Assembly: GCA_039583875.1 (NCBI GenBank)
Contig: CM077152.1
Location: 22,729,538-22,793,537, forward strand
Length of the DNA: 64,000 bases
Reading direction: 5' to 3'
Source: Platanthera guangdongensis
Lineage: Eukaryota; Streptophyta; Magnoliopsida; Asparagales; Orchidaceae
The position numbers were made by a program, and so were the translations under genes. The stretch's first letter is position 1. Each line of letters opens with the position of its first letter. Of this stretch, positions 1 through 10,439 are shown in pieces. The notes under the pieces are model-generated. The model ran no database searches, was not told the origin of the DNA, and saw only the letters and a program-made list of their open reading frames with translations.

Positions 1-1
1 A

Positions 2-409
2 CCTTACCATGGAAACCCAATGCAGCAAATAGTAACCTTACCAAAACTCTCATGGAAAAACAGCCCTCTCCACCCGCCGCTAGCCATTATTAGCCAACGC
101 AACATCATCAGGAAAGGACAGGAAATCCCACAAGCGCTGGTACAATGGCAAGGTTTGCCACCCTCCGACAGCACTTGGGAAGATCTATCATCCCTTACTG
201 AACATCCACACTTACAGGCTTCCGAACTGACATCAAAGTTAGATTTACGCAAGGAACTTAGCCACAACAACTGGGGACAAAGACACAAACGGAGTAAAAG
301 AGGCGAAAAACAAAAACGTCCCGGACAAGACGCAGCCAGAGAACAGTATTCAAAGTCGTTCGAAACAGAGAAAAAAGCAGAATCAGACCCCGTGCAAAAA
401 AATCCGTAA
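2..409 (+). CDS. Ty3/gypsy chromovirus polyprotein, C-terminal end with chromodomain (partial)
   Basis: The frame is open from the first base of the window to a TAA at 407-409, so the 5' part lies outside. The translation contains the phrase ALVQWQGLPPSDSTWED, which matches the chromodomain-like tail of chromovirus integrases (small hydrophobic residues, a conserved W, then STWED). A basic, low-complexity tail follows (KRSKRGEKQKRPGQD). In this family the chromodomain ends the pol polyprotein and directs integration toward chromatin marks. A non-coding stretch, a polypurine tract and an LTR follow in the order expected for a 3' end. No internal stop is visible in this piece, but the upstream domains cannot be judged. 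The exact clade (Tekay, CRM, Reina, Galadriel) is not assigned. Confidence 0.8.
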   Translation, partial: PYHGNPMQQIVTLPKLSWKNSPLHPPLAIISQRNIIRKGQEIPQALVQWQGLPPSDSTWEDLSSLTEHPHLQASELTSKLDLRKELSHNNWGQRHKRSKRGEKQKRPGQDAAREQYSKSFETEKKAESDPVQKNP

Positions 410-636
410 CCAGAGACATATAATAAAGCAGATCCAGAGATTTACCTCCTTCCCAGAGTTCTTAGCAACATACTAAGGCACAGTCTCAGAGTAGCATCTG
501 TTCAGTTTTTCGGCAAGCCTCTTCCTCAACTGTGTTTGCCCTTTTTCTACTATGAACCCCAGGCGGAGATAGTGAGCATACGAAGCACGCTGTACTCCCT
601 CCGGCGAACTCGGCATCCTCTCCAGTTTATCTCTCT

Positions 637-653
637 AAGAAAAAAAGGGGGAA
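637..653 (+). other. Polypurine tract of the chromovirus
   Basis: An A-run followed by a G-run directly precedes the LTR and follows the integrase ORF. This is the expected primer site for plus-strand DNA synthesis. Confidence 0.65.
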
Positions 654-660
654 GCTACAG

Positions 661-1098
661 TGGAACCCTAGACGCGCGACGGCAGCGATGGAAAGTGAAC
701 GCTGAGGACAGCGTTATTTAAAGGAGAAGCGGATGTTAGGGTTTTAGTTTTGGACGCCTCAGATTAATTCCTTCTTCATCAACGGCCTGGAATTAAGGCC
801 CGCTGTAAGTTTAGCTGGGGACAGATGTCAGCATCCGGCGCAGTACCTGTTCTGATGATAGTGCCACGTGTCCCTCTGAAGGAAGAGCATCCTCACTGGC
901 GTTTTTCTTAATTTTGACCGTTACTCATGTATTAGGATTTATAAATAGGGGGATTATTTGTAATGAGTTTTTTAAGCAAGATTAATAAAGTTCATTCTGT
1001 GTTTCTTCTTCCTCTTGACCCCCTGCTTCTCTCTTCCCCAACCCACCTAGGGTTTTCGTCTGAATGCCATCTACCACGAATGCCGGCGGGGCCTAACA
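661..1098 (+). mobile_element. 3' LTR of the chromovirus
   Basis: The segment starts with TG just after the polypurine tract and ends CCTAACA. A TATA box (TATAAATA, 940-947) and a polyadenylation signal (AATAAA, 984-989) lie in the expected U3-R order. No second copy is in the window, so both borders are inferred from the TG...CA rule. It abuts a probable plant gene exon on the opposite strand. Confidence 0.55.
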
Positions 1099-1312
1099 GT
1101 ACTTGATGAAGAAAACTGTAAGAACAAGTATAGCTAAAAGACCATCCAATACTCAATGTTACTTTATAGCCATTAAGATTTAATCCAAGAATCAAACATT
1201 GACCTCTTCTTAACCAACAACTGATCAAATTACACAACTAATCAGATTATGAACTAAAATTGGCCAAAGAAGAAAGTCTGACGCAAAGTAAGGAATGGGG
1301 GAAGGAGATTAC

Positions 1313-1476
1313 TTGCAGCAGCGAAAGACGACGGAGTTGGCGAGAGGGGAAAGCTGCGGAATAGGATTGGGGGCGTCTGCATCCGGGCCGGCTTCTCTTC
1401 TCCCGCCGAAAAGGGATTTGAAAGAGTTCTGCTGGAAGAAGTTCTCAAATATCCCCATCTGACGACTGATCTCCAT
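1313..1476 (-). CDS. First coding exon of a probable DUF639-family plant protein (partial gene)
   Basis: The minus-strand ATG at 1476 has a good context (A at -3, G at +4). It opens a frame reading MEISRQMGIFENFF, then a glycine/arginine stretch, then IPQLSPLANSVVFRCC. From memory, the motif PxPQLSPLANSVV near the N-terminus is typical of plant DUF639 proteins, a widespread family of unknown function. The frame meets an apparent donor (CTGCAA|GTAATC, GT at 1312-1311), so the exon ends in phase 2. The following intron would run toward lower coordinates, where the chromovirus LTR ends only about 210 bp away. No second exon is seen in the window. It may be a live gene with a retroelement in intron 1, or a gene fragment. 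Confidence 0.5.
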
Positions 1477-1529
1477 TCTCAGGGAGGGAGATGAGAAATC
1501 GAACAGAAAATACCTGTTTTTTTTTTCCA

Positions 1530-1800
1530 AATCTCGATCCCTAATCGAAGGGGGATAGTGGAATACGGAACCCTGGACAGGCCTACATAAAACAGGGCAT
1601 CTGGGCGATCACTTTGAAGGCTCTTGAGTCCTGTTCAGGATCAACGCAGCTAAGAATGATCGCTCAGCGATCCAATCGAGGGATGCTCAGAACTGAACGA
1701 CTAAAATCTTTGTAGCTCAGACAGGGTTTAGGTGGGACAGAGGAACGCGCGCGGGATTTCACACGGTTCAACGGGTTTAGGGTTAGGAAATTGGTATTTT
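1530..1800 (-). promoter_or_regulatory. Likely 5' UTR and promoter side of the DUF639-like exon
   Basis: This is unique-looking mixed-composition DNA just upstream of the exon, with a T-run and no open frame. No clear TATA box was found. The assignment rests only on position. Confidence 0.25.
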
Positions 1801-1926
1801 TATAAGGATTTGGTATCAGATCTTACGGACAGTATTTTATCAATCAAAATTCAATGACCTATATTTTTTGGTGTATTTTTGAACTCATAATATTTGCAGA
1901 TCCTGATATTTTTTTATTATATATCT
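1721..1926 (+). repeat. Direct repeat copy 1 (AT-rich non-autonomous element)
   Basis: This ~206-bp block recurs almost unchanged 826 bp downstream. Both copies run from ACAGGGTTTAGGTGGGACAG to a T/A-rich end. Diverged similarity continues past the block, with shared CCGTCGGATCATGAT-type motifs. The family is unknown. Confidence 0.8.
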
Positions 1927-2400
1927 TTATTTTTTTTATCTTTATTTTTATTTTTATCATATATAAAGAAATACTGTGGTCTGCACATATCATGAGTTCA
2001 AAATTGCACAAGCCGTCAGATCATGATTTCATAATTCAACTACCGTCTGATCGAGCACAATAAAATCATTACATCTCTCCACATTTTAGTAGGTCTCCTA
2101 AACCTACTACTAGGGTGTCCTAAAGGTATGTGAAATTACGATTTTGCCCCTATAACTATTAAAAAATCGGACGGTTGACTTTTAAAATTATATTTTAATT
2201 TAAACAAGGCTATCCGGTTTCGATCCCAGGACCTCAAGGACAGGATGAACAACTCAATCCAATGAGGCAATTAGACAACTATGATAACATTTCCAATAAT
2301 TTATATTATTTTTGTTATATTTTGTGTATTTTTATAAAAAAAAAATTATATAAATATAGGTATAATATAATTCATTATTACATATAAATATACTATATCA

Positions 2401-2530
2401 GGGTACAGTTGCGAGAGGTGGTAGTGGCGCGCCGGGTACAGTTGCGCGAGGTCGTGGTGGGGGGCCGGGTACAGTCGCGCGGTGCCGTAGGGGCGGGCCG
2501 GGTACTGTCGCGATTGGTAGTAGGGGCGGA
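2401..2530 (+). repeat. GC-rich 33-bp minisatellite, about four units
   Basis: Units begin GGGTACAGT(T/C)GCG and end near GGCGCGCC or GGGGGGCC. The period is 33 bp. It sits in AT-rich DNA just before repeat copy 2. Confidence 0.85.
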
Positions 2531-2546
2531 GCGCGCGCAGGATTTC

Positions 2547-2752
2547 ACAGGGTTTAGGTGGGACAGAGGAACGCGCGCGGGATTTTACAGGGTTCAACGG
2601 GTTTAGGGTTAGGAAATTGGTATTTTTATAAGGATTTGGTATCAGATCTTACGGACAGTATTTTATCAATCAAAATTCAATGACCTATATTTTTTGGTGT
2701 ATTTTTGAACTCATAATATTTGCAGATCCTGATATTTTTTTATTATATATCT
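2547..2752 (+). repeat. Direct repeat copy 2
   Basis: This is the second copy of the 1721-1926 block, also followed by CCGTCGGATCATGATTTG. The similarity marks either a tandem duplication or two ends of one element. Confidence 0.8.
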
Positions 2753-3180
2753 ATATATATATATCTTTATAACTATAAAGGAAATATAAAGTTATGAGTT
2801 CAAAATTCAAATAGCCGTCGGATCATGATTTGATAATTTATTAGTCGTTAGATTATTTTATCATTAAAAACAAAAAAAGTATATAATATAATATAATATA
2901 ATTTATATTATATTATATATAGATGGGATAATAGTGATAATGATTATATCTACAAATCAAAATAATAACAAATTTAAAAAAGAAATTAATGTTGAGGTGG
3001 AGGTTCGGCAGAAGGAAAACAATTTTCTTTTTATAATTTTTTTAAAAATAACAGTTGTCATCCCACGTGAGCATGCAGATTCATTTCAATTTTTTTAAAA
3101 AAGTTTTAAATTTTTTTCATTAATTAAAAAAACATTGATACCACAAAAAAATTATTAATTAATTTATATTACTTGATTAA
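2753..3180. other. AT-rich stretch without genes
   Basis: Mostly A/T with simple TATAA runs. Nothing coding is visible. Confidence 0.6.
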
Positions 3181-3315
3181 AAAAGGTCGCAGGAGGAGCC
3201 CACCGTCATAACCCGTGCGCAGGCGGGCTTCGCAGGCGGGCGAAGCCCGCCTGATGCGGCCGAAGGCCGCCCGAGAGCATCGAGCACGGGCGTAGCCCGT
3301 GCGAAGATGCTTGTG

Positions 3316-3390
<75 letters not shown>

Positions 3391-3735
3391 GAGCATCTTC
3401 GAACGAGTTTCGCCCGTTCTCGATGCGTCGTTGCGGGCTTCGCCCGCAATCAAGCGGGTTTCACCCGCTTGAGCCCCCGGCGGGCTTCGCCCGCCCCCCA
3501 GCGGGCTTCGTTCGTCCCTCGGTGCGCGAAGCCTAATTTTATTAATAATTTAAAAAAAAAACGAAGCCCGTTCTCGATGCGTCGCTGCGGGCTTCGCCCG
3601 CAATCAAGCGGGCTTCGCCCGCAATCAAGCGGGCTTCGCCCGCAATTGAGCCCCCGGCGGGCTTCGCCCGCCCCCCGGCGGGTTTCGCCCGCCCCCCGGC
3701 GGGTTTCGTTCGTCCCCCGGCGCGCGAAGCCAAAT
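3181..3735. repeat. GC-rich hairpin array around a (TA)n tract
   Basis: The block is built from short perfect palindromes such as GCGGGCTTCGCCCGC. Three tandem 21-bp units (palindrome plus AATCAA) lie near 3588-3650, with more diverged units before and after. Long reading frames here (RAKPAGG repeats on one strand, ARRASPAP on the other) are by-products of the repeat, not genes. AT-rich DNA flanks both sides. Confidence 0.8.
3318..3387. repeat. (TA)n microsatellite, about 35 units
   Basis: An uninterrupted TA run sits in the middle of the GC-rich hairpin array. The flanking ~20-bp arms are inverted copies of each other (CGAAGATGC on the left, GCATCTTCG on the right). Confidence 0.95.
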
Positions 3736-3889
3736 TTTATTAATTATTAAATAAAAAAATGCATAAATTTTATTAATAATAAAAGATATAAATTATTTAT
3801 TTAATAATTAAATAAAAAAAACCGAACCCGCCGGTGGGCACCGGGAAGGCCGCCGACGACAGAGGAGGGGCGGGAGGGGCGGGAGAGGG

Positions 3890-4330
3890 ATTCACGGTAT
3901 CGGGTTTTTTTCTAGAATGAACAGTGCTGAATTTGGGTATTTGGTTATTTGCAGACCTTCTGCTTTGAATCCAACGGCCCGTATTTGATATGATGGAGCT
4001 TGATCGGACGGTCCAGATGGATTTTTTGGTGTGATTGAGATATGCATATTGTATTATATAATAAAGATATATATACCACATATAAAGAAATATTAAGACA
4101 TGTAAGAAGCATGCGTTCGAAATTTCAACAAATAATATAGGCCGTCAGATTCGTCTTAGTATTTCAACAACCGTCGGATCTAAAGTCTATAACTACCTCA
4201 CTCTCTCTCCAAATTTTTGTAGGTCTTCTAAACCAATAGTAGTATGGTACCCTAAACCTATATTTTTCATAGGGCTCCTATCTTACAATGGAAAATTACC
4301 ATTTTACCCTTAGGATTATGAAAAAATTCA
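3890..4330 (+). repeat. Diverged third copy of the CCGTCGGATC repeat family
   Basis: It shares with the 1721-2160 region the order ATTTGCAGA, ATATAAAGAAATA, CCGTC(A/G)GAT, TTTTTGTAGGTC and a block resembling GGTACCCTAAACCT. No ORF is present. Confidence 0.5.
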
Positions 4331-4606
4331 ATAATATATGCTGAAAGCAAAGCCTGCTGAGTGTTTCTCCCGAATTATAAGCCCGCCCGCTGCATAGCCT
4401 GTAACGGCCTGGCCCGCTAGGGGACACAGCGCCGTCGGCCTACCAGTGGCCCGGGTTTAGAGCTCAGAGGCTACCGCACCCTATCATGGGCCGTATAGCG
4501 TGTCTCGCCCCACGGCGCCATGGTAGTCAGCCCAGAACGTCAAGGCCTGCAGGCCCAATGTACCGCAATACAAATCTCTGCGCCTGTTTCTCAGCAGCGG
4601 TAGGTT

Positions 4607-4690
4607 GTTGCCACGGGGTTTTGAACCCGCAACCTTGATAAGGCTCTCTTCCACCAGAGCTCATCACCAACTGAGCTGCATAGTTGTCTT
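4607..4690 (-). other. tRNA-like sequence with polymerase III A and B boxes
   Basis: On the minus strand a perfect D-arm-like stem (GCTC...GAGC around AGTTGGTGAT) is followed about 35 bases later by GGTTCAAAACC, a good B-box/T-loop. The acceptor ends do not pair, so it is not a working tRNA gene. It may be a SINE head or a tRNA-derived part of the neighbouring element. Confidence 0.5.
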
Positions 4691-4788
4691 AACGTCAGTA
4701 GATGTCCCCTACGTGACGTGACATCACAATGCGTAGTTCCCCCACTCTGATAGTATTTTAATTGCTGGGAAAATGCGGGTTGTGACAT
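4680..4788 (-). mobile_element. LTR-like terminus beginning TGTCACAACCCGCATTTTC
   Basis: Minus-strand reading gives TGTCACAACC(C/T)GCATTTTC followed by a conserved TGATGTCACGTC and GGGGAT. The same order occurs on the plus strand at 46215-46310. The terminal pattern resembles the start of gypsy LTRs. The other end was not found. Confidence 0.45.
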
Positions 4789-5139
4789 AGCCCGCCCAGA
4801 TTAAAAGGTCGCCTGCTTTTCAAACAATCTTTCCCTCGCTTACAATTTAAACTCGTTTTAAACTTTGTAACCCGTGATGTGGGACTAAAAAAATACTGAG
4901 AATTAAATAAATAAAAAATAGATTTAAAATGGCATGGAGGCTGAGATTCAAATCAATTAATAGAAATAATTTTATAAAAGTATTTTATATGAATATAAAA
5001 TTTTAAAATATTTAGATAATTAAGAACAGTTAGGGGCGGACGAAGCCCGTCGTCATGGGCCAGGTACTGTCTCGTGAGGCATGAGGGTCGGAGGTCCGTA
5101 TCTGTCACTCGTGTGTTAGTGTGTGTATGTATAGATTTA
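4789..5139. other. Intergenic DNA with no recognised element
   Basis: Contains a GATGTGGGACT motif common in plant repeats and a short GC-rich patch. No gene was seen. Confidence 0.5.
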
Positions 5140-5584
5140 GGCTCTGTTTGGGACAGCTCTGGCGGATTGAAAAGCTGTTGTCCGGATAGAGCTGTTTTAA
5201 AATAGATTTCTGGGGAGCAGTTTTGAAAAGCTGCAGAGTGTTTGGGTATTCTGTGCAGAAGTGCGCTCGGAATCGCCCGAGGAAGGACGTCGGGGGCTCG
5301 GAATTGCCGGAGGAAGGCCGTCAGGGGCTCGGAATCGCCGGAGGAAGGCCGTCCGACCTCTAAGCATGTTCCATCTGAAGAAACCATTAGATTTCCAAAA
5401 CCTGTGAGAGAGAAAGCTATTTTGCAAGAGCAGAAGCTGGGGGGAGGGAGATTTCTGAAAAGCTGGAAAACAGCTCTGGCGGATTGAAAAGCTCTTCACA
5501 GGGAGCTGTCCCAAACACATATAAAACAGCTCTGGCGGCTGGAATAGAGATTTTCCAGCCGACAGAGCTGCGCCAAACAGACCC
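5140..5584. mobile_element. Tourist-like MITE (PIF/Harbinger type), 445 bp
   Basis: The ends are inverted: left GGCTCTGTTTGGGACAGCTC, right reverse complement GGGTCTGTTTGGCGCAGCTC. The left flank is TTA and the right flank ATA, consistent with a damaged 3-bp TWA target duplication. Internally GAATCGCCGGAGGAAGGCCGT is repeated two to three times. The internal frames are not judged to be genes. Confidence 0.7.
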
Positions 5585-5601
5585 ATAATCTTTGTATATT
5601 T

Positions 5602-5627
5602 ATATATATATGTGTGTGTGTGTGTTT
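5602..5627. repeat. (TA)n/(GT)n microsatellite
   Basis: A short TATATA run is followed by a TGTGTG run. Confidence 0.85.
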
Positions 5628-5950
5628 TTTTGAGTGATGAGAGCGTCACTCACATAGAATCTAATGTTCGTGTCATTGCATTCACATAGGGCCGATGACC
5701 CATGTCATTTCACTTGTACAATTAAGCATATAAACTTTGAGGCATCGGCTCCATTAGGTAATGCTTCTCTATTATCAATTTGCCTACCGTAAAGGGGACA
5801 TTAATGCCTATTTATATATATTATTAATAGGAATATTTATACCTAGTTACAGTGTCCGTGTGTTGAGCATAACTTCTCCCACAAGCCTCGCTTCTTCACG
5901 GTCATGCGTCCACTCTCAATCATAACTTCTCCCCCCAAGCCTTTCATCGT

Positions 5951-6191
5951 GGGATCCGGATCGTCTGGAGTTCGTACAGAGAATTTCAGGGTGAAGTTCG
6001 ATCCAACGCGCGAGAGCGATTCATCTCGCCAATCCTACGGCGAGATGAATTAGAGGCTAAAAACAAAAAATTGAACTGTAAAAATAATAAAAAGAATTAT
6101 AAAATACAGAAAATCTCGCAGGTTGGATTTAATCCAACGTGCGAACTACACCCTGAAGTTATCCGTACGAACTCCAGGGGATCCAAATCCC
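5951..6191. mobile_element. MITE with ~60-bp terminal inverted repeats and TCATCGT target duplication
   Basis: The left end GGGATCCGGATCGTCTGGAG is inverted at the right end (reverse complement GGGATTTGGATCCCCTGGAG). Inverted similarity runs inward past GTTCGTAC and TTCAGGGTG. The flanks are identical: TCATCGT at 5944-5950 and 6192-6198. The 241-bp element has no coding capacity. The superfamily is not certain. Confidence 0.8.
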
Positions 6192-6521
6192 TCATCGTAT
6201 GGGCTCAGATTCCCATCGTGTGGGGATAACTTTTCCTTGTCACTTCTCATCGTGTGGACTCGGATTCCCAGCTCATCCCATCCACTTCAGGTATTCAACA
6301 CCTTGCACATCATCCTTCATTCTCCTCGTCGTTGTCTGCTCGACCTTCTCGGCTGCTTCTTGCCCAAGCCGGCATTAAGCCTTTCAGTTTTCTCGCGTTA
6401 AACCTTCCTCTACACGCTGCTTCACGTTGTGCTTCTCCTCTGTAGTAGGGTTCTTCTTTATGTCGAAGTCCTCAACGATGTGCCTTCTTCTTGCGTCAAC
6501 ACACTTATGTGAAGTTCGTAT

Positions 6522-7383
6522 TGTTGGGGATAACGCGAAATTCATCCTCCAGATGACCAAATTAATAGAGAGTGTCACAAGAAGTGCACCAAAATTATGA
6601 ACCACATGCACCACATATATAGAAATATAGAACTGCAATATTCAATATACGAATAAGTATATATATCAACACATGTTATAGAAAACGCAACAGAGAAGCC
6701 GGACTCGCTCGATCTGCGGGGGAGAGAACAATCTTGACAGCAATCTGCTAGCACAGCGAACGCACAAGGTTCGTGACAGGACAAACCTTCATCGTCGTTA
6801 GACGACCACCACCACCGTAGAATCACCCCACCGAGACTTGGCCTTGGAGCGCATATGCATCCTGACATCGTGTCTCCGCCAACCAAAAACTCGTCACACC
6901 CGCTCCAGCCTACATCAACCTTGTCGCACACGTTGCAGCCCCGAACCTTGTCGCACTTATTGCAGCTGGTTGTTGCCTTACTGCACTTGTTGCACCGCGC
7001 CACCATCTCGCCGTACAAGCATCCGCCGACCTACTATCGTCGATGTGCTCCGGCATTCATCGCCGCCCTCTGGCGCCGGCCGCGACCGTCGGACACCCTT
7101 CGCATCAAGATCAAGATGAGTGGTGCTCTTGATTTTCTCCTCCACGCCAAGTTTCACTGATTGGCTATCATTTTTCAAGAGAGCTGCCACCTTTATAACA
7201 AATGCATTGAAATTTTTTTATTAAACTTTTGATTAAACTAATAAAAATAAAGAAGACAACTTCGAAATCTAATTCTCGGGTGGGGCATGCAGAAATGGGA
7301 AGAGGTAAATTCCAACTTTTTCTCCTCTTCCCCCATTGACCGCATGGAATGTTGTGGAGTTTTCTTCTATGTTTGAATTGTCA
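6522..7383 (-). mobile_element. LTR-like repeat copy A (probable solo LTR)
   Basis: Clearly homologous over its length to 11435-12232. It starts TGTTGGGGATAA and ends near GAATTGTCA. The strand is taken from copy B, which has a primer-binding-site complement beside this end. Frames inside it are not conserved between the copies, so I treat it as non-coding. No matching target duplication was found. Confidence 0.55.
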
Positions 7384-7608
7384 AGCCAACCTAATAATCA
7401 TCACATTGTATTGAATTTCAAACTCCAAATTTTGCACAAACACCGTATGCGTTTAACATTAATCTGTACAAAGTAATGTCTGCACCAAATACCACCTCAT
7501 CCCCGAGACGTCAACCAACTCTGCTCTGGATCAACCCTTGAATGTCGTCGCAAACTAATCGCTAAAACTAACTCGCAAGTTGGCTGACGCCTCGGTTCGG
7601 TTTTGTAA

Positions 7609-7737
7609 CAGTTTGGTTCGACTCGGTTCGGTTTCAGTGGGCCGCAGTTCGGTCACGGTTTTGATTTTAGAAAAACCATACGGTTCGGTTCGGTTTATGG
7701 TTTTGCATGGCAAACCGAACCGAGTCGAACCGAACTG
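7609..7737. repeat. Foldback repeat of GGTTCGGTTCGG motifs
   Basis: CAGTTTGGTTCGACTCGGTT on the left is inverted on the right with one mismatch over 26 bp. A similar cluster occurs at 8160-8310, in part inverted, so the whole 7590-8310 interval may be one MITE-like unit. The sequence between them is AT-rich and non-coding. Confidence 0.6.
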
Positions 7738-8159
7738 TATTATATAACAACATTTCATTACATTTAATTTTTTTTGTAATAAATTAAATTATATGTAAAT
7801 TCTTTTTTGAAATACATTTAATTACATGTAATACATTTGCAAATCAAATCGTATTTTATTTTTTTAAAACGTTTAGGTTTCAATTTCCATCAGGTATATA
7901 GAATGATATGAACCAACTGACCGAACTCGCTTTATAGTTCTCGGTTTCTCCTATTCTCGCACGCATGTGACCTAGGGTATCTGCGCATGCGAGTCTCACA
8001 CAGTTGTGTGATGTGCAACTACCTATACATTGTTATTTTACATTTTTACTTCAGAACATGCAAACTATAATTGATTGTCACACTGGTGTGAATTCATGTA
8101 AATATAATTCTGTTGTATTTGACATTAATGTCCATCTTATATTATAACAAATTATTTAA

Positions 8160-8310
8160 ACCACAAAAATCGAACCAAACTGAACCATCAGTTTGGTTTG
8201 CTTTGGTTTCAATGTTTGAGCGGTTCGGTTCGGTTCCATATTTATGAAACCACATAGGGGTGGTTCAGTTTGCGGTTTTGCTTAAAAATCGAACTAAACC
8301 GAACCGTTAC
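8160..8310. repeat. Second GGTTCGGTT/AACCGAACC cluster
   Basis: Alternating CGGTTCGG and its complement form potential hairpins matching the 7609-7737 repeat. Probably the other end of the same element. Confidence 0.5.
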
Positions 8311-8689
8311 AGTGCTACTCGCAATACCCGAGTCTTAGAAGGACGATCACCTGCACCACCACGATCATTCACCATGCCGACCTCAGAGATCATGGGCACA
8401 CCACCTCGCATCGTGGTCCCCATCAGCCGGTATAGACTACCGCACTACACAGCTCTCCAGAACACAGTATACCCTCACTTCACATTCAGGACTCCACCTC
8501 AGGCCACTCAATTATAACCACTTAAGTCCAATCTCCCAATGACAGAGAAGACATCATCACTATACACCATGACCCAACATCACTCAGCCCGCACCCTGGC
8601 CTCGAGGCTTTGCACGCTACGAACTCGCTCTCCTGTATGACCGCACTGTCTGCAATTATAATATATCATACCCTCTTTCGGCCTAGATT

Positions 8690-8947
8690 GAGATCGTGCT
8701 TTCTCAATCCCTTACTGAACTGCCTCATCTTACACTTCGCTGCTGCCAAGATATGACCGCCCCCAAGAGTAGGGCCCTTTGACATCTGTCTAGATATCAC
8801 TGCAATCACGACCTTCTCTAGCTCGATTGTATCATTCTCATATAAGAGCTTTATCATCAAAGCTGGTAAGTTTTTGTGAGTGAGGTAAGAAGTGATAAGG
8901 TCTTCACATCTTCCTCCATATATGTGCCAACTGCATTTAACTGACAA
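8690..8947 (-). pseudogene. Possible Ty1/copia gag fragment
   Basis: The minus-strand frame contains LPALMIKLLYENDTIELEKV followed by VIAVISRQMSKG. This resembles the gag segment of plant copia elements (LP...LLYGKDTIxLEEVxxALLSxE). It is about 86 residues long with nothing recognisable on either side, and upstream there is a stop. No LTR or pol is linked to it. Weak assignment. Confidence 0.35.
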
Positions 8948-8949
8948 AG

Positions 8950-10430
8950 AAAACCACTGAACATATTTTGGTGTTCCCAGAAATTGTCTCCTTAATGTAA
9001 CATATCAACGGTGATCATGACCCTTTCATGGACTTGCACCTGCCATAGGTCAAACTCTGTTTGGTGTGGCCCGCCATCCAGGTGTTCGATGGGGTGCCTC
9101 CCGGACGCACCTGGGTTGGCTCCTGGCATGGGTGCAAAGAAACTTCATGGTACTGTTCAGTGCAAGGGAGTCGGGTGGGCTCCGGGCATGAGTACATGAG
9201 AGTTTCAGGCACTGTTTAAGTGCGAGGGAGCCATGCGAACAGTTTGACCGGTCATGCTAAACTAATATAAAGGAATTGATAGCGCCCTTCCTAACACTTC
9301 GGGGTTTTGAGAGAGTTGGCAAGCGTCATTCCTAACAAAACTCGTCACTGTCGTTGAACATCTTCATTGAAAACTATTCAGATTCACATTCTTGTCTGTC
9401 ATGGTTGTCCTCTGGCATGACTACAAGACTTGATCAATTCAATAAAAAATAATTAATAACCAACTTTAGAACTCACACAACTATAAGGTAGGTGGCTTGG
9501 AGGACTTTTTCGGTGCTGGAATTGTAGTAGACGTTGAAATCTCAGCTCCCAATGGTGCTGCAGGCTTCTGAACAACAGAAACCGCGGTTGGAAAAGTTCT
9601 TTCAGGTGCTGGGAGTTACTGGTCACAGCTAGGGGGCACAGTGGTGTATGTGGTGGAAGAGGGTGGAGGCAGCAGGCAAGGGTTGATGGGAGCACGGGAC
9701 AACACATAACAAAGTGTCTGCACTGAATAGGAAAGACAACAAGTTGTTACAACTCCCAAACAGTGGCAGGAACGCTCCAACAGCCAAATGAGGAAGAAAG
9801 AAAATCAGTTTCTATGGCCTCTTTGTGTCGATTAGAATAACCATTCTCTTGCTTTTGTTGGGGCATCTTAAAGCTTCATTTAGAAAGGTGGTGGGAGACG
9901 GGACGGGAGCAAACGACGAGGTGGGAGCAACCGACGAGGTGGGGTTGGAGACGGAGCGGCTTGGGGGCTTTTGCGAAGGTTTGTGGAAGCAAATGCCGCC
10001 GCCTATCCGGGCATTTGTTTTTTCGTCTTGCGGTGATAGTTGCTCCCGCACCGGCGTGAAAATTCTCTACCAAATGAAGCCTAAGTCTTAACTACAGTCA
10101 CGTACATTGTAATTGCAATTTTCCAAGGTTTCTTGATTTATGCTGTAGTATTTAACTTCATTTTCTGCTAAATTTGATGAGTCCTTATTCCTTAATTATG
10201 ACTGTGCATCATGGTTAGCCAATCTTTTATATCTTTTTCTTGGTGTGCAAACTATTGGTTGCCAGCATAAGGAGCATTCGTCATGACAGAATTAATTAAC
10301 TATACTTCTAAGGTTTAGTGCATAGTTTCTTTCAGGAAAGCATGCCATGACTTTGCCTAAGAATGAGACATCAAATTTACGAGACACCCAAGAAGAAAGG
10401 ACAAGAGAAGAATGAACTCGAGAAGGAGAA
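8950..10430. other. Unassigned intergenic DNA
   Basis: Contains a moderately GC-rich patch (9050-9240) and a short G-rich patch (9885-10000) repeating GACGAGGTGGG. No frame looks like a real protein and no element borders were found. Confidence 0.4.
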
Positions 10431-10439
10431 ATAGATTAA

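Noticed and set aside
3585..3735. Possible CRISPR-like array (regular 21-bp palindromic units)
   Set aside because: The units are tandem palindromes without unique spacers, in a plant nuclear context with no cas genes.
3169..3750. Frames of 90-147 codons with long IYIYIY runs
   Set aside because: Translations of the (TA)n tract and the GCGGGCTTCGCCCGC repeats, not proteins.
4607..4690. Functional tRNA gene
   Set aside because: The D-arm and B box are good, but the acceptor arms do not pair and no anticodon stem could be assigned. Kept as tRNA-like only.
6575..7018. 147-codon cysteine-rich minus-strand frame
   Set aside because: The homologous repeat at 11435-12232 does not keep the frame. 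The cysteines come from a TTGTCGCAC/TGCAGCC repeat.
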